Below are positions 1 to 6,471 of a stretch of 7,028 nt of DNA, piece by piece (the first letter of the stretch is position 1; each line of letters begins with the position of its first letter). The DNA comes from Fidelibacterota bacterium (lineage in GTDB: Bacteria; Fidelibacterota; Marinisomatia; Marinisomatales; TCS56): NCBI GenBank assembly GCA_013203015.1, contig JABMPO010000280.1:1-7028 (forward strand). Reading direction: 5' to 3'. The position numbers and the translations under genes are program-made. Under the pieces are notes generated by a model. It saw nothing but the letters and a program-made list of their open reading frames with translations. It was not told the origin of the DNA and searched no databases.

Positions 1-4
1 AACC

Positions 5-24
5 CTGATTATTGAATATCAATA
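5..24 (+). repeat. Intergenic element CTGATTATTG...TCAAT, copy 1, with inverted repeat
   Basis: CTGATTATTG (5-14) matches the element after the cyclase gene. Here it also contains a perfect inverted repeat, TATTGA (10-15) and TCAATA (19-24), separated by ATA. No U-rich tract follows, so it does not look like a classical terminator. The rest of positions 1-64 is AT-rich with no convincing gene end or promoter. Confidence 0.3.
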
Positions 25-64
25 GAACTTTTATTCAGCTAACAAAACTGCTAAACTCGTTGAT

Positions 65-142
65 GTGATCAGCAGTTATAAAATTCTGATAAACCCGGTG
101 CTGGGAATTCTGTTTGGATTATTCCTTGCTGAAATTTCAGCA
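65..142 (+). other. Signal peptide of the barrel protein
   Basis: Residues 1-26 of the barrel protein: short n-region with Lys6, hydrophobic core from Ile7 to Ala22 rich in Leu, Ile, Phe and Gly, and a small-residue cleavage site Ile-Ser-Ala before Gln27. There is no Cys, so it is not a lipoprotein. The signal peptide is the main reason to accept the GTG start, because starting at the in-frame GTG at residue 12 would lose the positive charge. Confidence 0.65.
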
Positions 143-2836
143 CAACCATCCGCCAGCCCGATCCTCTACCATGTTCCCCCCATCGAAGCCAAAGATAATG
201 AGGATCTGGAAATTACCGTTGGCTTATTACAGGACATTTCGGTCGTAGATGTAACCTTGTTTTACCGAACTGCCCATTCCAGTAGTTATCATGAAAAATT
301 GATGAACTACCGCGGTGGGGTTTGGAAAGGGATAATTCCGGCTCAGGAATTATCACCGGAAGGTTTGGAGTATCTAATTGTTTTAAGATCCCTGAATACT
401 GAATATTATGCAACTCCGTCAGAAAATCCCTTTGAAACGCCTCATTTCGTTCCTGTTATCCCGGCGGGGGTGGGTGGTAGATATTTTCCCGGATCGAATA
501 AAATAGCCGCTACGCAAATGGTTGACGCCGACATCTTGATACTCTCCCCTCAACCAGGAGAATTACTAAACCCTGAGGACGTTGTAGTAGCATTATCGCT
601 ATTCAATGCCCCCAATATCGATACCAGCAGCGTAAAGATTGTTATTGATGGTGACGATTACAGCGCAGCGGCGTTTATATCACCTGAGATAATAAGTCTC
701 CATCCGGAGGAGATATTACCGGGATTGCATTCCGTCACGATTTCAATGGCGACGGTTTATGGAATGAATGTAAAACCTGTCATTTGGAGTTTTGGAACGA
801 CAACCGGACATATTAATATTGATGAACAGATTACCTATTCCGGGGAAGTAAGCAGTCGTATATCCAGCGACCGGATCGAAGGGCAGGTTCTGAATGTAGG
901 TGAGTTGACAGCAAAAGCCGAAGCGGGTGTGAGCTGGGTGAAAGCTAAAGCGGTGGTGCGAATTACTAGTCGTGAATCCGAATATTTGCAGCCGATGAAC
1001 CGTTATTCGACTGACATTTCAATCGGCGATTATCTTACGATCAATGCCGGTGATTTCTTTCCAACCCATGCAGCAATGGTATTGGATGGTAAAAGAATAC
1101 GCGGGGTGGGTGTCGATTTAAATTTACCCTGGCTGCGATTTCAGGCAGCCAGTGGTATTATCAATCGTGCCGTGCAACATCGCAACCGGATCGATGAAGG
1201 ATATTACTTAGCAGATGTTATATTAGATTCCACTGGACACTACACCTATCAGCTAGAGCGAACGGGATATACTTTCACACGGAAACTGAGCGCTTACAGG
1301 CTATCGGTAAAATTTTTATCTCGTTATCAAATCGGATTGTCATTGTTAAAGTCAAAAGATGTCATCAACAGTGTTGATAAACTGGTATCCGGCGCGACTT
1401 TCACTATCGATAGTTCAAGTACTGACGGTTTATCTAGCATTCCATATGGTAACTACCAATACGATCAATTCAGATCGGCATTATCCACCTATGGTGGTAC
1501 ATTAGAATTCGCTGATAAAAACTGGAGCGGTAATAAACCGGCAGAAAATATAGTAGTTGGTTTTGAATATTCAAGTTCCCACGACAACCAGCGATTGAGA
1601 ATTAACGCTAATTGGAATTTCAGTCTGGAAAACCAGGATATCTGGGACGGGACTATGAGTCGCACCCAGATGGATACCATGTTGGATGATAGTTTGGATG
1701 GTTTGATTGGTGTGTCATATGATCAGTATGGTCTGGTAGTTGGATCGCCCATAATGATTGATACATCCAAAATTCCAGACCCACTCAAATACAGCCAGTT
1801 TTTAACCATTAATATTCATATGGTTCCCCTGTTGCCACTGGACTATACGGCCTTTGAGAAACGACCAATTCGGTCAATTATGAATATGCCATCAACAGCC
1901 TATAATATCCGGGTTAGAGGATACTATTATAAAAATAATCTCAGCGCCGAATATCGACAGACAGGACCCGTTTACAAGTCTTATGGTAATCCGTATATGA
2001 TGAATAATGTTCGTGAGTTTATTCTTTCTGACCGGGTTCTTATGCTGGATAACAAACTGTTGGTTAACAGTAGTTATAAATACCAAAGCAATAATATTTT
2101 AGCGACGACTGTAAATCCGATTCGAACGGGTACTTTACTCGCTAATGTTACTCTGGCTCCCGGTCCCCAGGTTCCTTCGTTTACGATGAATTTTCAGTCA
2201 ATAACTAAAAATAATGCCACCACCGATCTGGATACTATTAATGGGCAACTGATTGACCAACGGGAAAGTACGCTAACCAGAAATTCGCTGCTTTCGGTCA
2301 ATTTCCCCTTCATTACCAAGTCAGTTAATAATAATTTGGTAATTAATCGTTATCAGGTTAACAATTTTGATTTATTGGCAGAAGAGCGGCAGTATAATTC
2401 AGTTTTCAGTGGCACGGATTCACGATCCACCTCGCTTAGCCTCAGTTCTTATTTTACTGATATTGCTCTGAAAACCGTCATCAATTTGAGCCAGACTGAA
2501 GTGCAAACTTCCTATGCAGTAAATAATTGGACAGTGATAGGAATCCAGGCGACTTATCCGCTGCTTGAAGAAAAAGCTCAAATGACTGTTGCCCTAAATT
2601 ATTTAAAAAGTTCCGGATATACTTCGATCAATGTCTATAATAATCAGTTGGGATTTGACTATAAAATACTTGATAACTTGATGCTTAACTGTACAACATT
2701 GATTCAATTATCACAATCATCAGATTGGAAAACTGATGGAATTGATAATGATAACAACGGAAAAACGGACGAATTCCTGGAATCGATTGAGATAAATTCA
2801 TCTACTTTCAACCTGGCAATTAACTATCGGTTTTAA
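65..2836 (+). CDS. Outer-membrane beta-barrel protein with two N-terminal Ig-like domains
   Basis: Predicted secreted outer-membrane protein of unknown function, 923 residues. Residues 1-26 look like a type I signal peptide (Lys6, hydrophobic stretch 7-22, probable cleavage after Ile-Ser-Ala26). Residues about 33-130 resemble an Ig-like domain (FYR at the mid-strand, GLEYLI near the end), and about 156-246 a second one, opening with ILSPQPGE and closing with VIWSF. From about 258 to the end the protein is rich in alternating polar and aromatic beta strands and ends in ...INYRF; a C-terminal Phe is the usual barrel-assembly signal. A GDFFP motif (329-333) followed by GKRIRGVG (342-349) opens the barrel. 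A Ca-binding-like Asp/Asn loop lies at 891-903. The start is GTG at 65: no in-frame ATG precedes the signal peptide, the upstream in-frame stop is at 23-25, and no Shine-Dalgarno is visible. It lies 2 bp before the cyclase gene. I do not recognise a named family; it lacks an obvious TonB box or plug. Confidence 0.8.
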   Translation: MISSYKILINPVLGILFGLFLAEISAQPSASPILYHVPPIEAKDNEDLEITVGLLQDISVVDVTLFYRTAHSSSYHEKLMNYRGGVWKGIIPAQELSPEGLEYLIVLRSLNTEYYATPSENPFETPHFVPVIPAGVGGRYFPGSNKIAATQMVDADILILSPQPGELLNPEDVVVALSLFNAPNIDTSSVKIVIDGDDYSAAAFISPEIISLHPEEILPGLHSVTISMATVYGMNVKPVIWSFGTTTGHINIDEQITYSGEVSSRISSDRIEGQVLNVGELTAKAEAGVSWVKAKAVVRITSRESEYLQPMNRYSTDISIGDYLTINAGDFFPTHAAMVLDGKRIRGVGVDLNLPWLRFQAASGIINRAVQHRNRIDEGYYLADVILDSTGHYTYQLERTGYTFTRKLSAYRLSVKFLSRYQIGLSLLKSKDVINSVDKLVSGATFTIDSSSTDGLSSIPYGNYQYDQFRSALSTYGGTLEFADKNWSGNKPAENIVVGFEYSSSHDNQRLRINANWNFSLENQDIWDGTMSRTQMDTMLDDSLDGLIGVSYDQYGLVVGSPIMIDTSKIPDPLKYSQFLTINIHMVPLLPLDYTAFEKRPIRSIMNMPSTAYNIRVRGYYYKNNLSAEYRQTGPVYKSYGNPYMMNNVREFILSDRVLMLDNKLLVNSSYKYQSNNILATTVNPIRTGTLLANVTLAPGPQVPSFTMNFQSITKNNATTDLDTINGQLIDQRESTLTRNSLLSVNFPFITKSVNNNLVINRYQVNNFDLLAEERQYNSVFSGTDSRSTSLSLSSYFTDIALKTVINLSQTEVQTSYAVNNWTVIGIQATYPLLEEKAQMTVALNYLKSSGYTSINVYNNQLGFDYKILDNLMLNCTTLIQLSQSSDWKTDGIDNDNNGKTDEFLESIEINSSTFNLAINYRF
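2735..2773 (+). other. Ca-binding-like acidic loop near the barrel C-terminus
   Basis: Codes for residues 891-903 of the barrel protein, DGIDNDNNGKTDE. The spacing Asp894, Asp896, Asn898, Gly899, Asp902 fits the DxDxN(G)xxD calcium loops seen in thrombospondin type-3 repeats and EF-hand-like loops. It sits just before the final barrel strand (about 908-923), so it is probably in the last surface loop. Only one loop is present, unlike the tandem loops of true thrombospondin-3 regions or dockerins. Calcium binding is inferred from the motif only. Confidence 0.5.
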
Positions 2837-2838
2837 TC

Positions 2839-5379
2839 ATGATTGATAAATTAAAAAAAATATTTGAACAAAGTTTAGCCGGAATTCTAATAACCATTGG
2901 TACAATAATAGTGGTTGCTTTTTTACACTGGTTGGGTGCGTTTGACGCACTTGAATTGAAGTTATATGATTACCGGTTCCATTCCGTACGTGGCCCCCTT
3001 ACCGGCTGGGCAGCCCGTGATTCCTCTTTTATCAAGCTGGGGACCGATATAGTCCTGGTAGATGTTGATGATGAAGCCTGGCGGTTGATGCCGGAACAAT
3101 GGCCTTATCCCAGGGGAACAATCTGGGCTAATGTCGTCAGGAATTTGTCTCAGGCGGGCGCACGGGTCATTGCATTTGATGTGCAGTTTGATGCACCGGA
3201 AGCTAAATCGGAATATTTCAAAGGATATGCTGCTGATTTAAGGAAGCAGGGCTTTGAAGTACCTGTCCCTGAGCATGGTGACGAATTGTTTGGGGCTGCC
3301 ATCGCCGAAGCAATTGCCAATGGGACGAAAATCGTGATTAACGCTAAAATGGCAACGGAGCCGTCACGTTTCCCGCCGCAATATATTTCGATGCCGGTGG
3401 AAGCACTCCTGAGAGGAAATCCGGAAACTGGTTTGATCAATGATTTTCTGGATGAGGATGGTTTTGCCCGACGCTATTCGCTGGCCGGTTACCTGGATCA
3501 TGAACCGAATCGGGCTTATCTGACTTTAGGGTTGAAATGTGTTAAAGTATTTGAAGGAATTGCCGATTCGGTAGTCCCGGTACATGACTTTAAAAATCAC
3601 CTTTGGCGCTATGGCCCCAAAACCATTAATGTATTAAGCAGAAGCAATACCTTTCTGACTAATTATTATGGTCCGGCATCGGGATATAAATTACGAGAGA
3701 GTAAAATACCAAAATGGGGTACTTTCCCGCATTATTCTTTGGCTTATATTATTGATACGGAAGAGATAACATTGCGTGACCCAATGGAAGATATCGATTG
3801 GATGGATCAATTTCTGCCGGGAAAAACCCCTGAATGGATCACAGCAATTGAGGATTCAGCTGAGCGGCAGGAAATGATGGAAGTAATGGGGCTCGGTGGT
3901 GATTTTGATATTACCCAATCACCATTTTATGATAAAATTGTGCTGATTGGTGTATCGGTGGAAACGGTACATGATGTGAAATCCACACCATTTTATAATT
4001 ATCTGGGAATTCCCCAGTTAATGCCTGGAGTAGAAACCCACGCTAATGCAATTCAAACTATGTTACATAATAACTATATTAGTGTCTTGGGAAATCGTCT
4101 GGTAGATGTCCTCGGTTTTGGGTTCCCTGCAAGCCATTTTTGGTTAATAACCCTGATTTGTTTCCTTACATTTATTACTATTGCCTTTGTCAATCCGGTT
4201 ATCGCCGGAATCCTGGTTCTAATCGAAGCGATTCTCTATTTTTCTATTGCCTGTGGATTTTTTGTCGCTGATCAATTCTGGTTAGTAAAGATGATGTTCT
4301 CCAAATTATTACCAACGTCTTTTGTGCAGAATAACCCTGATTGGTTCTCGATTGGCTTACCGGGAATTGGCGAAAGCATGATGTTGCCGATTGCGCTGCC
4401 AATCGCTGCTTTTGCATTAACCTATACCAGTAATGTTATCTACAAATTTCTCAACGAGCAAAAAGATAAGAAATTTCTCAAGAATACTTTTGGAACCTAT
4501 ATTTCTCCCGAGCTCATCGATCAAATGTATGAAGACAAAAAGGAACCAAAACTTGGCGGTGATGTTGGCTACCACACGGCATTTTTCTCTGACATTCAGA
4601 GTTTCTCATCTTTTTCAGAAGTACTTGAACCGAAAAAAATGGTTAGTCTGATGAACGAGTACCTTACCGAAATGACGACCGTTTTACTTAATCGACAGGG
4701 AACTCTTGATAAATACATTGGTGATTCAATCGTGGCTTTTTACGGTTCGCCAATGCCGGTTGAAAATCACGAATATCAGGCTTGCATGACCGCGCTTGAG
4801 ATGGAGCAGGAACTGGCTGTATTGCGTGCTAAGTGGGATTCTGAAGAAGGCTGGCCTGAAATTGTTCACAATATGCAGCACCGCATCGGGTTGGGATCAG
4901 GTAATATTGTAACCGGTAATATGGGATCGACCATGCGAATGAATTATACAATGATGGGTGATACCGTGAATATTGCTTCTCGACTTGAATCTTCCGCCAA
5001 GCAATACGGAGTCTATATTCAGGTTATGGACGCAACTCAGAAAGCTGTGGCCGATCAGTTTGAATGGCGTTTCCTGGATTATGTGCGGGTTAAGGGTAAA
5101 AGTGTACCGGTTAAAGTTTATGAATTGCTGGCTGAAAAAGGCAAAATTGATCCGGCTCTGGCCGCTACTGTGGAAGCGTTTCATGCTGCCCAGCGTCTGT
5201 ATCTTGACCAGGATTGGAAAAAAGCCATCAAAGCATTTCGGGAAGCAGAAGCAATGGAAGATATGTTCCCGGGCCGCAACACCAATCCATCTGCCATTTA
5301 TATTCCCCGTTGTGAACATATGAAGAATAACCCACCCGGCAAGGATTGGGACGGAACCTGGACCCTTACTTCAAAATAG
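2839..5379 (+). CDS. CHASE2-domain class III (IIIb-type) adenylate cyclase
   Basis: Membrane-bound cyclase of 846 residues, predicted to make cAMP from ATP in the cytoplasm in response to a periplasmic signal. Order: transmembrane helix about 13-33; long periplasmic CHASE2 domain about 36-425 (YDYRFHSVRG 43-52, IVLVDVDDEAW 71-81, WPYPRG 88-93, FYDKIVLIGVS 363-373, PGVETHANAIQ 396-406); three helices about 433-452, 454-476 and 514-536; linker with FGTYISPEL (551-559); cyclase domain about 578-760. Catalytic residues all appear intact: metal-binding Asp585 and Asp629, adenine-contacting Lys625, Asn711 and Arg715 for transition-state stabilisation. Thr704 occupies the second purine-recognition position, which is Asp in class IIIa; Thr there is the class IIIb signature and points to ATP, not GTP. 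A tail (about 775-846) has a TPR-like helix pair and ends in DWDGTWTLTSK. The ATG follows the barrel gene stop by 2 bp with no Shine-Dalgarno, suggesting translational coupling. Confidence 0.93.
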   Translation: MIDKLKKIFEQSLAGILITIGTIIVVAFLHWLGAFDALELKLYDYRFHSVRGPLTGWAARDSSFIKLGTDIVLVDVDDEAWRLMPEQWPYPRGTIWANVVRNLSQAGARVIAFDVQFDAPEAKSEYFKGYAADLRKQGFEVPVPEHGDELFGAAIAEAIANGTKIVINAKMATEPSRFPPQYISMPVEALLRGNPETGLINDFLDEDGFARRYSLAGYLDHEPNRAYLTLGLKCVKVFEGIADSVVPVHDFKNHLWRYGPKTINVLSRSNTFLTNYYGPASGYKLRESKIPKWGTFPHYSLAYIIDTEEITLRDPMEDIDWMDQFLPGKTPEWITAIEDSAERQEMMEVMGLGGDFDITQSPFYDKIVLIGVSVETVHDVKSTPFYNYLGIPQLMPGVETHANAIQTMLHNNYISVLGNRLVDVLGFGFPASHFWLITLICFLTFITIAFVNPVIAGILVLIEAILYFSIACGFFVADQFWLVKMMFSKLLPTSFVQNNPDWFSIGLPGIGESMMLPIALPIAAFALTYTSNVIYKFLNEQKDKKFLKNTFGTYISPELIDQMYEDKKEPKLGGDVGYHTAFFSDIQSFSSFSEVLEPKKMVSLMNEYLTEMTTVLLNRQGTLDKYIGDSIVAFYGSPMPVENHEYQACMTALEMEQELAVLRAKWDSEEGWPEIVHNMQHRIGLGSGNIVTGNMGSTMRMNYTMMGDTVNIASRLESSAKQYGVYIQVMDATQKAVADQFEWRFLDYVRVKGKSVPVKVYELLAEKGKIDPALAATVEAFHAAQRLYLDQDWKKAIKAFREAEAMEDMFPGRNTNPSAIYIPRCEHMKNNPPGKDWDGTWTLTSK

Positions 5380-5399
5380 CTGATTATTGTGATGTCAAT
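5380..5399 (+). repeat. Intergenic element CTGATTATTG...TCAAT, copy 2
   Basis: Begins directly after the cyclase stop codon. The first ten bases are identical to positions 5-14, and both copies continue after 4-5 bases into TCAAT. A variant, CTGATCATTA, lies at 6405-6414 just after the lipoprotein stop. The 3' half overlaps the CRP-like palindrome. The function is unknown; it could be a binding site, an mRNA 3'-end element or chance in AT-rich DNA. Confidence 0.35.
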
Positions 5400-5403
5400 C
5401 ACC
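5388..5403 (+). promoter_or_regulatory. CRP-like palindromic operator
   Basis: Reads TGTGA-N6-TCACC, nine of ten positions of the E. coli CRP half-site pair TGTGA-N6-TCACA. The centre is a perfect palindrome: GTGAT (5389-5393), GTCA, ATCAC (5398-5402). It sits between the adenylate cyclase stop and the lipoprotein start, upstream of a weak promoter-like pair. A scan by eye of the window found no other GTGA-N6-TCAC. Binding by a CRP/FNR-family protein is inferred; the regulator gene is not in the window, and the phylum's CRP specificity is unknown. Confidence 0.45.
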
Positions 5404-5409
5404 ACTCGG

Positions 5410-5438
5410 TTGGATGTATTAAATTAGGTTCATAATAT
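5410..5438 (+). promoter_or_regulatory. Weak sigma70-like promoter candidate for the lipoprotein gene
   Basis: TTGGAT (5410-5415) and TAATAT (5433-5438) are separated by 17 bp, matching the consensus at three and four of six positions. Transcription would start near 5445, leaving a leader of only about 8 nt before the ATG at 5453. The CRP-like palindrome would be centred near -49.5, not the classical -41.5 or -61.5, so the pairing is uncertain. AT-rich gaps give such matches easily. Confidence 0.2.
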
Positions 5439-5452
5439 CAACTGAATTAATT

Positions 5453-6400
5453 ATGCTGAGCCAGATAAAACATAGAATTTTGCCGATTGGCAGTATCCTG
5501 ACAATGGTTATGATTATGGCAGCTTGTGGGGATATCTTTGGCGATGTTGAAAATCTCTTCGATCCCGACAGCCCTGATTATTCTCCTCCCCAAACTTTAA
5601 TTGAAATTGGACCGGCTGAAGGTGCCACACTGGATACCAGCGGTGTGACTTTTGCCTGGCGGCATGCAAATAGCAATTATTGGCCAGACACGACCGATAC
5701 GGTCGCCACCTATGATTATTCAGGAAGAATATTCTATTCATATCACGTGGACATCAGCGCCTGGTCCGATTGGATATCAGGGGAAATGTTGCTCGGTTTT
5801 GATAAGCCAAATCATACCTACGATGAGAATACAGGCCGACATATCCTGCAATTACCAAGATTAGAGGATGGCGATCATACATTTGAAGTTCGATCAAGCT
5901 ATCCTTCTGACATCGAGGAGAGCAATTGGCCGGAACGGAATTATTCAATTAATACTTATGACGGCACGGCCCTGATAGTGTCTCCAGGTTATGTCTATTC
6001 TGATTCCGGTGCAACGTTTATAATTTCAATAAAAATGATCAATGTTGTGAATCTTTTAGGTGTTCATCTGATTCTTGATTACGATGGTGAAATGCTAACG
6101 ATCGATGATTACAGCATAAAGACTGAAATATCTGATATATTTGGAATTAGTACCGGGGAAGTAATTGAATATGTTGAAATTGACAGTGTGAACGGATTGC
6201 TTGAGGCCAATGTTGCTATCGCCGGTGGGACAGTTACTGGCAATACCGGATCGGGTATTTTGGCGCGCATCCGATTTAAACATATTGGAACAATCGGTAG
6301 CACCGACATCGAAATTTCTCCCGGCAGTTCTCTACGCAATGTGTACAATGATGAACTACTTCAAGTCCGACGTGGTGGACGAGTTGTGATATGGTATTAA
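5453..6400 (+). CDS. Lipoprotein with fibronectin-like and C-terminal cohesin-like domains
   Basis: Predicted envelope lipoprotein, 315 residues. The n-region KHR (6-8), a hydrophobic stretch 9-24 and Met-Ala-Ala-Cys25 form a lipobox (Met at -3 is less common than Leu), so Cys25 is the likely lipidated residue. An acidic linker (27-43, with DPDSPDYSPP at 37-46) leads to a beta-rich region (about 48-167) with fibronectin/Ig-like traits: GPAEGATLD, TFAWR, and DGDHTFEVRSS near its end. Residues about 172-315 resemble a cohesin domain: LIVSPGYVYSDSGATF, then LLGVHLILDYDGEMLTI (202-217), then GSGILARIRFKH before the last strands. Cohesins bind dockerins in cellulosomes, but many non-cellulosomal cohesin domains have other or unknown partners. 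No dockerin is seen here. The ATG has no Shine-Dalgarno. It follows the cyclase by 73 bp and may share its transcript or have its own promoter. Confidence 0.82.
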   Translation: MLSQIKHRILPIGSILTMVMIMAACGDIFGDVENLFDPDSPDYSPPQTLIEIGPAEGATLDTSGVTFAWRHANSNYWPDTTDTVATYDYSGRIFYSYHVDISAWSDWISGEMLLGFDKPNHTYDENTGRHILQLPRLEDGDHTFEVRSSYPSDIEESNWPERNYSINTYDGTALIVSPGYVYSDSGATFIISIKMINVVNLLGVHLILDYDGEMLTIDDYSIKTEISDIFGISTGEVIEYVEIDSVNGLLEANVAIAGGTVTGNTGSGILARIRFKHIGTIGSTDIEISPGSSLRNVYNDELLQVRRGGRVVIWY

Positions 6401-6404
6401 AATG

Positions 6405-6414
6405 CTGATCATTA
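6405..6414 (+). repeat. Intergenic element variant CTGATCATTA, copy 3
   Basis: Lies four bases after the lipoprotein stop codon and differs from the other two copies at two of ten positions. It contains the palindrome TGATCA. ACCACT followed by GTT occurs downstream here (6421-6430) and also after copy 2 (5401-5411), so the similarity between the two gaps extends beyond the ten bases. Meaning unknown. Confidence 0.25.
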
Positions 6415-6461
6415 CTATTTACCACTTGTTACAAATAACCCGAAATTAATAAAACAATCTT

Positions 6462-6465
6462 AGGA
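6462..6465 (+). promoter_or_regulatory. Shine-Dalgarno sequence of the FGE-like gene
   Basis: AGGA ends six bases before the ATG at 6472, a normal spacing. It supports that ATG as the start and is the only clear ribosome binding site in the window; the other three genes have none. Confidence 0.5.
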
Positions 6466-6471
6466 TTAGTT

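Noticed and set aside
1..25. Tail of an upstream gene ending at 15 (TGA) or 25 (TAG)
   Set aside because: Only four to seven codons are visible in either frame, too few to support a call.
2735..2773. Dockerin in the barrel protein as partner of the cohesin-like lipoprotein
   Set aside because: Dockerins need two calcium-loop-helix repeats of about 22 residues; only one loop is present and it is followed by a barrel strand.
65..2836. TonB-dependent receptor
   Set aside because: There is no TonB box or plug domain after the signal peptide; the N-terminal part is Ig-like.
4897..5319. Open frame of 140 codons on the - strand inside the cyclase gene
   Set aside because: It lies opposite the conserved catalytic core of the cyclase, has no start signal and no recognisable domain, so it is a shadow of the real gene.
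4973..5323. Open frame of 116 codons on the + strand in another frame of the cyclase gene
   Set aside because: The main frame carries the intact catalytic motifs through this whole stretch; there is no sign of a frameshift or a nested gene.
5389..5402. Palindrome after the cyclase gene read as an intrinsic terminator
   Set aside because: The stem is only 5 bp, not GC-rich, and followed by ACCACTCGG, not a T-run. A protein-binding site fits better.
6426..6455. Promoter before the FGE-like gene (TTGTTA and TAAAAC)
   Set aside because: The match to consensus is poor and the gap is AT-rich; it is not distinguishable from chance.
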